Shown in pieces: positions 61,736-64,000 of a DNA stretch of 64,000 nucleotides. Position 1 is the stretch's first letter. Every line of letters begins with the position of its first letter. Source of the stretch: Amycolatopsis sp. 2-15 (GTDB taxonomy: Bacteria > Actinomycetota > Actinomycetes > Mycobacteriales > Pseudonocardiaceae); assembly GCF_030285625.1 (NCBI RefSeq), contig NZ_CP127294.1:7534001-7598000 (forward strand). The letters are read 5' to 3'. A program made the position numbers and the translations under genes. The notes below the pieces were generated by a model. That model saw only the letters and a list, made by a program, of their open reading frames with translations, was not told the origin of the DNA and ran no database searches.

Positions 61736-64000
61736 GTGCAGCGGACGAGCCTCGTCGACATCCGGGTCGGCACCGGCGGGCGCAGCACGAGCGTCGGCTC
61801 CGGGTACCTGATCAGCCCGACCCTGGTGATCACGGCGCGTCACGTTGTCGTCGAACGGCAGATCGACGGTGGGCCCGAGCCGGCGGCGGATGGCGCCTCG
61901 CCCACGATCAAGGTCAGAGTGGGACACGTCGACGACGAGGCGTCCCTCCACCGGTCCGATGCGACCGTCTGCTGGCACCGCCCCGACGTCGATGTCGCCT
62001 TGTTAAGACTGGCGAGGCCGGCGCCCTTCCGGCCCGGTGTTCGCTGGGGGTCGCTGGTCACGAACGCGAGCGGCGAGTATTCCGGTGTCGGGTATCCGGA
62101 CTTCGCGATCTACGACGACAATGTTCGTTCCGTTGAGCAGCTCGGGGGCAGGCTCGACCCGCTGTCGTCGGGCCCGAACGGCACCTATGTGCTGCACCAG
62201 GGTTCGTCCCCCGACCTCCGCGGGGGCCACGAATGGAGTGGCATTTCGGGCGCCGCGGTCTTCTGCGCCGAACTGCTCGTCGGCATCGTGGTCCAGGACG
62301 ACAACCACCACGGAAACCGGCGGCTCTACGCGACGCGGGCCCGCAAGCTCCTTCAGGATCCCGAGTTCGTCGAGATCGTCGAGGGAGAGTCGAGTGAACC
62401 GGTCGAACTCGAATCGGTCGAGTTCCGGCACCTGGTGGAGCCCGCGCCACCGCGCCGCGAGTTCGCCGCCCCGAGTATGGTGCTGCGTCCGGACGCCGAG
62501 GCCGTGCCCTTCCACGGCCGCGCCGCCGAACTCGATGAACTGACGGACTGGTGCCTCGACCGGAGCCGCTTCAGCGTGCACGTCGTCACCGGCCCCGGCG
62601 GCCAAGGCAAGACCCGGCTCGGCCGCGAGTTGGCGAGGCGGTTGCGCCGGCGGGGTTGGGTCGCCGGACTGGTCAAGCGCGACGCGAAGGTCGATCGGGA
62701 CAGCCCGGGTGGAGTTCAGGAACCGGTCTTGCTGATCGTCGACTACGCCGAGACCCAGCCGGAGCTGCTTCGGAACCTTTCGGCCTGGGCGAGCGGGGCC
62801 ACGCACCCGGTGCGCCTGCTGTTGCTCGCCCGCGCCCGCGGTGAATGGGAGCGGACCGCCGAAATCCGGGTGCGGACCGAGACCCGGCTGCGTGCTCTCA
62901 GCGATGACGGCAGCGACCACGCGGGCTGGTTTCGCGAGGTGGCCCAGGGCCTCGCCCGGCATCTGCCCGCCGTCGACCGTTACGACCGAGTCGAGTGGTC
63001 GCGCATCGCGGCGGACCTCGTCGTCCCGCCGACGGCCACGCGTGGTGAGACCGCGTTGAAGGTCGAGATGGGCGCCCTCGTCACCCTGTTGCGCCAAGGC
63101 CTGGACGGCAGTGGCCCGGCAAGCGGCGACTCGGTCGAGGAAGAGTTGCTGTTCCACGAAAGAAGGTATTGGCGTGCGCGGTCGGCCGAGTCCGACCTCG
63201 GAAAGCGGGCGGACTGGATTCTTGCTCGGGCGGTCGCGGCGGCGGTGCTGTGCCCCACCCGCACCCGGAAGGAATCCGAGCAGACCATCGGGCGGGCGTT
63301 GCCGCAGGACCCGAGTTCGACCGTCGAAGAGGTCGTACGGGTGGTGCGGGATCTGTACCCGCCGCCGGCCGAGCGCTACTGGGGCCAGCTGGAACCGGAT
63401 CGGCTCGCGGAATTCCACGCGAGCACCGAGGTGCTGGCCGACGAAGAGTTCCTGCCGAGCCTGTTCGGTGGCGCGACGGACGAGCAGCGCACGCACCTGC
63501 TGACGGTGCTGGCGCGGGCGGCGGTCGCCCACGCGAACGACGGGCGGAAGGACCAGGCGGCGCGCCTTGTCGTCGCGCTGGGCAACGTTCTCGGTCAGCC
63601 GGCGCCGGACCGTCCGTTGACGGTCGCGATGATGCGCGGGCACTCGGACGCCCTTCCGGAAAAGTCGCACGTGCTGCGCGACTACGCCCTCGACGTCGCC
63701 GTGCGGCTGCGCGACTTGACCGAGGCCGCGGACGGCTCGTCCTCCCGCGATTACGCCGCGGCAGTGCAGAACCTGGGCCGACGGCACGCTGCCGTCGGCA
63801 ACTGGGCGGCGGCCGTGCAGGCGTCCGAGGAGGCGGCGAAGATCCGTGCGGTGTGGGCAGGGCCGGAGGGGTCGATCGCCGATCGGGCCGCGCACGCGGA
63901 ATCGTTGGTCGCGCTCTCCGAAGCGGCGCGCCTTTCCGGGGACCGGCATGTGGCGTACGAAGCGGGCAGCGAGGCGCTGAGTATTTCCCGCACCCTGATC
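61736..64000 (+). CDS. Trypsin-like protease fused to STAND NTPase, with C-terminal repeats (runs off window)
   Basis: Open from GTG 61736 to the window edge, at least 755 residues. Residues 1-210 are a trypsin-fold protease: His36 (ITARHVV), Asp86 (DVDVALLRL) and Ser171 (WSGISGAA) form the triad; no signal peptide, so it acts in the cytoplasm. Residues 255-600 are a P-loop NTPase with Walker A GPGGQGKT (286-293) and Walker B VLLIVDYAET (331-340), as in STAND ATPases. From about 650 it is helical and TPR-like. With the Trypco2 gene before it, this is the architecture of bacterial conflict/defence systems, in which ligand sensing by the repeats drives NTPase oligomerisation and protease activation. 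The remaining C-terminal part lies outside. Confidence 0.85.
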   Translation, partial: MQRTSLVDIRVGTGGRSTSVGSGYLISPTLVITARHVVVERQIDGGPEPAADGASPTIKVRVGHVDDEASLHRSDATVCWHRPDVDVALLRLARPAPFRPGVRWGSLVTNASGEYSGVGYPDFAIYDDNVRSVEQLGGRLDPLSSGPNGTYVLHQGSSPDLRGGHEWSGISGAAVFCAELLVGIVVQDDNHHGNRRLYATRARKLLQDPEFVEIVEGESSEPVELESVEFRHLVEPAPPRREFAAPSMVLRPDAEAVPFHGRAAELDELTDWCLDRSRFSVHVVTGPGGQGKTRLGRELARRLRRRGWVAGLVKRDAKVDRDSPGGVQEPVLLIVDYAETQPELLRNLSAWASGATHPVRLLLLARARGEWERTAEIRVRTETRLRALSDDGSDHAGWFREVAQGLARHLPAVDRYDRVEWSRIAADLVVPPTATRGETALKVEMGALVTLLRQGLDGSGPASGDSVEEELLFHERRYWRARSAESDLGKRADWILARAVAAAVLCPTRTRKESEQTIGRALPQDPSSTVEEVVRVVRDLYPPPAERYWGQLEPDRLAEFHASTEVLADEEFLPSLFGGATDEQRTHLLTVLARAAVAHANDGRKDQAARLVVALGNVLGQPAPDRPLTVAMMRGHSDALPEKSHVLRDYALDVAVRLRDLTEAADGSSSRDYAAAVQNLGRRHAAVGNWAAAVQASEEAAKIRAVWAGPEGSIADRAAHAESLVALSEAARLSGDRHVAYEAGSEALSISRTLI

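Overview
The window is 64 kb of very GC-rich DNA with actinomycete gene style: GTG and TTG starts, 1- and 4-base gene overlaps, and long antisense open frames caused by third-position GC. A Pseudonocardiaceae-type (Amycolatopsis-like) host is plausible, but nothing in the sequence proves the genus.

Layout. 1-2 kb: two alpha/beta hydrolases (minus strand), the first followed by a strong hairpin terminator. 2-3.95 kb: a gene-poor stretch holding a degenerate 3' half of tRNA-Val beside the C-terminal remnant of a tyrosine integrase, which looks like the scar of an integrative element. 3.95-8.7 kb: an efeO-efeB-like iron/haem pair, divergent from a Tat-exported phospholipase C-family phosphoesterase.

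9.0-44.0 kb: a minus-strand type I modular polyketide synthase (PKS) operon of about 35 kb. Order of translation: loading module plus modules 1-3 (one gene, split in this sequence by a 1-base frameshift), modules 4-5, module 6 with thioesterase, a type II thioesterase, and a class IV (aminodeoxychorismate lyase-like) PLP enzyme. Loading is KSQ-AT-ACP with a methylmalonyl-type AT, so propionyl is the predicted starter. Module 1 is fully reducing. Four further deviations from consensus stand out: the KS of module 4 has Ser for the catalytic Cys; the KR of module 3 lacks its catalytic Ser; the KR of module 5 is degenerate; and the AT of module 5 carries an IPTH motif. Without these defects the line would make a heptaketide, possibly a 12-membered macrolactone (inference). 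No glycosyltransferase, P450 or pathway regulator lies in the window. A divergent acyl-CoA carboxylase beta-subunit gene, possibly for methylmalonyl-CoA supply, shares an 850-bp intergenic region with the PKS.

46.5-58.3 kb: a divergent catabolic locus. On the minus strand lie a GntR/FCD regulator, a TIM-barrel isomerase-like gene and two SDR genes. On the plus strand lie a sugar-type ABC importer (binding protein, double ATPase, permease), an M24 aminopeptidase/creatinase-like enzyme, a zinc alcohol dehydrogenase, an SDR, an HpcH/HpaI aldolase and an MmsA-type CoA-acylating dehydrogenase. Promoter-like elements and a duplicated 16-bp sequence lie between the two arms. The final steps could give propionyl- or acetyl-CoA.

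58.6-61.1 kb: a decayed patch with an extradiol dioxygenase remnant, an intact salicylate-hydroxylase-like flavoprotein, an N-truncated SnoaL-like gene and a histidine-kinase fragment lacking its H-box. 61.4-64 kb: a Trypco2 gene followed by a trypsin-STAND NTPase gene that runs off the window; this is a conflict-system (probable defence) architecture.

Several genes carry single-base indels in short C/G runs. The sequence may therefore contain homopolymer errors, which should be resolved before calling the PKS dead.
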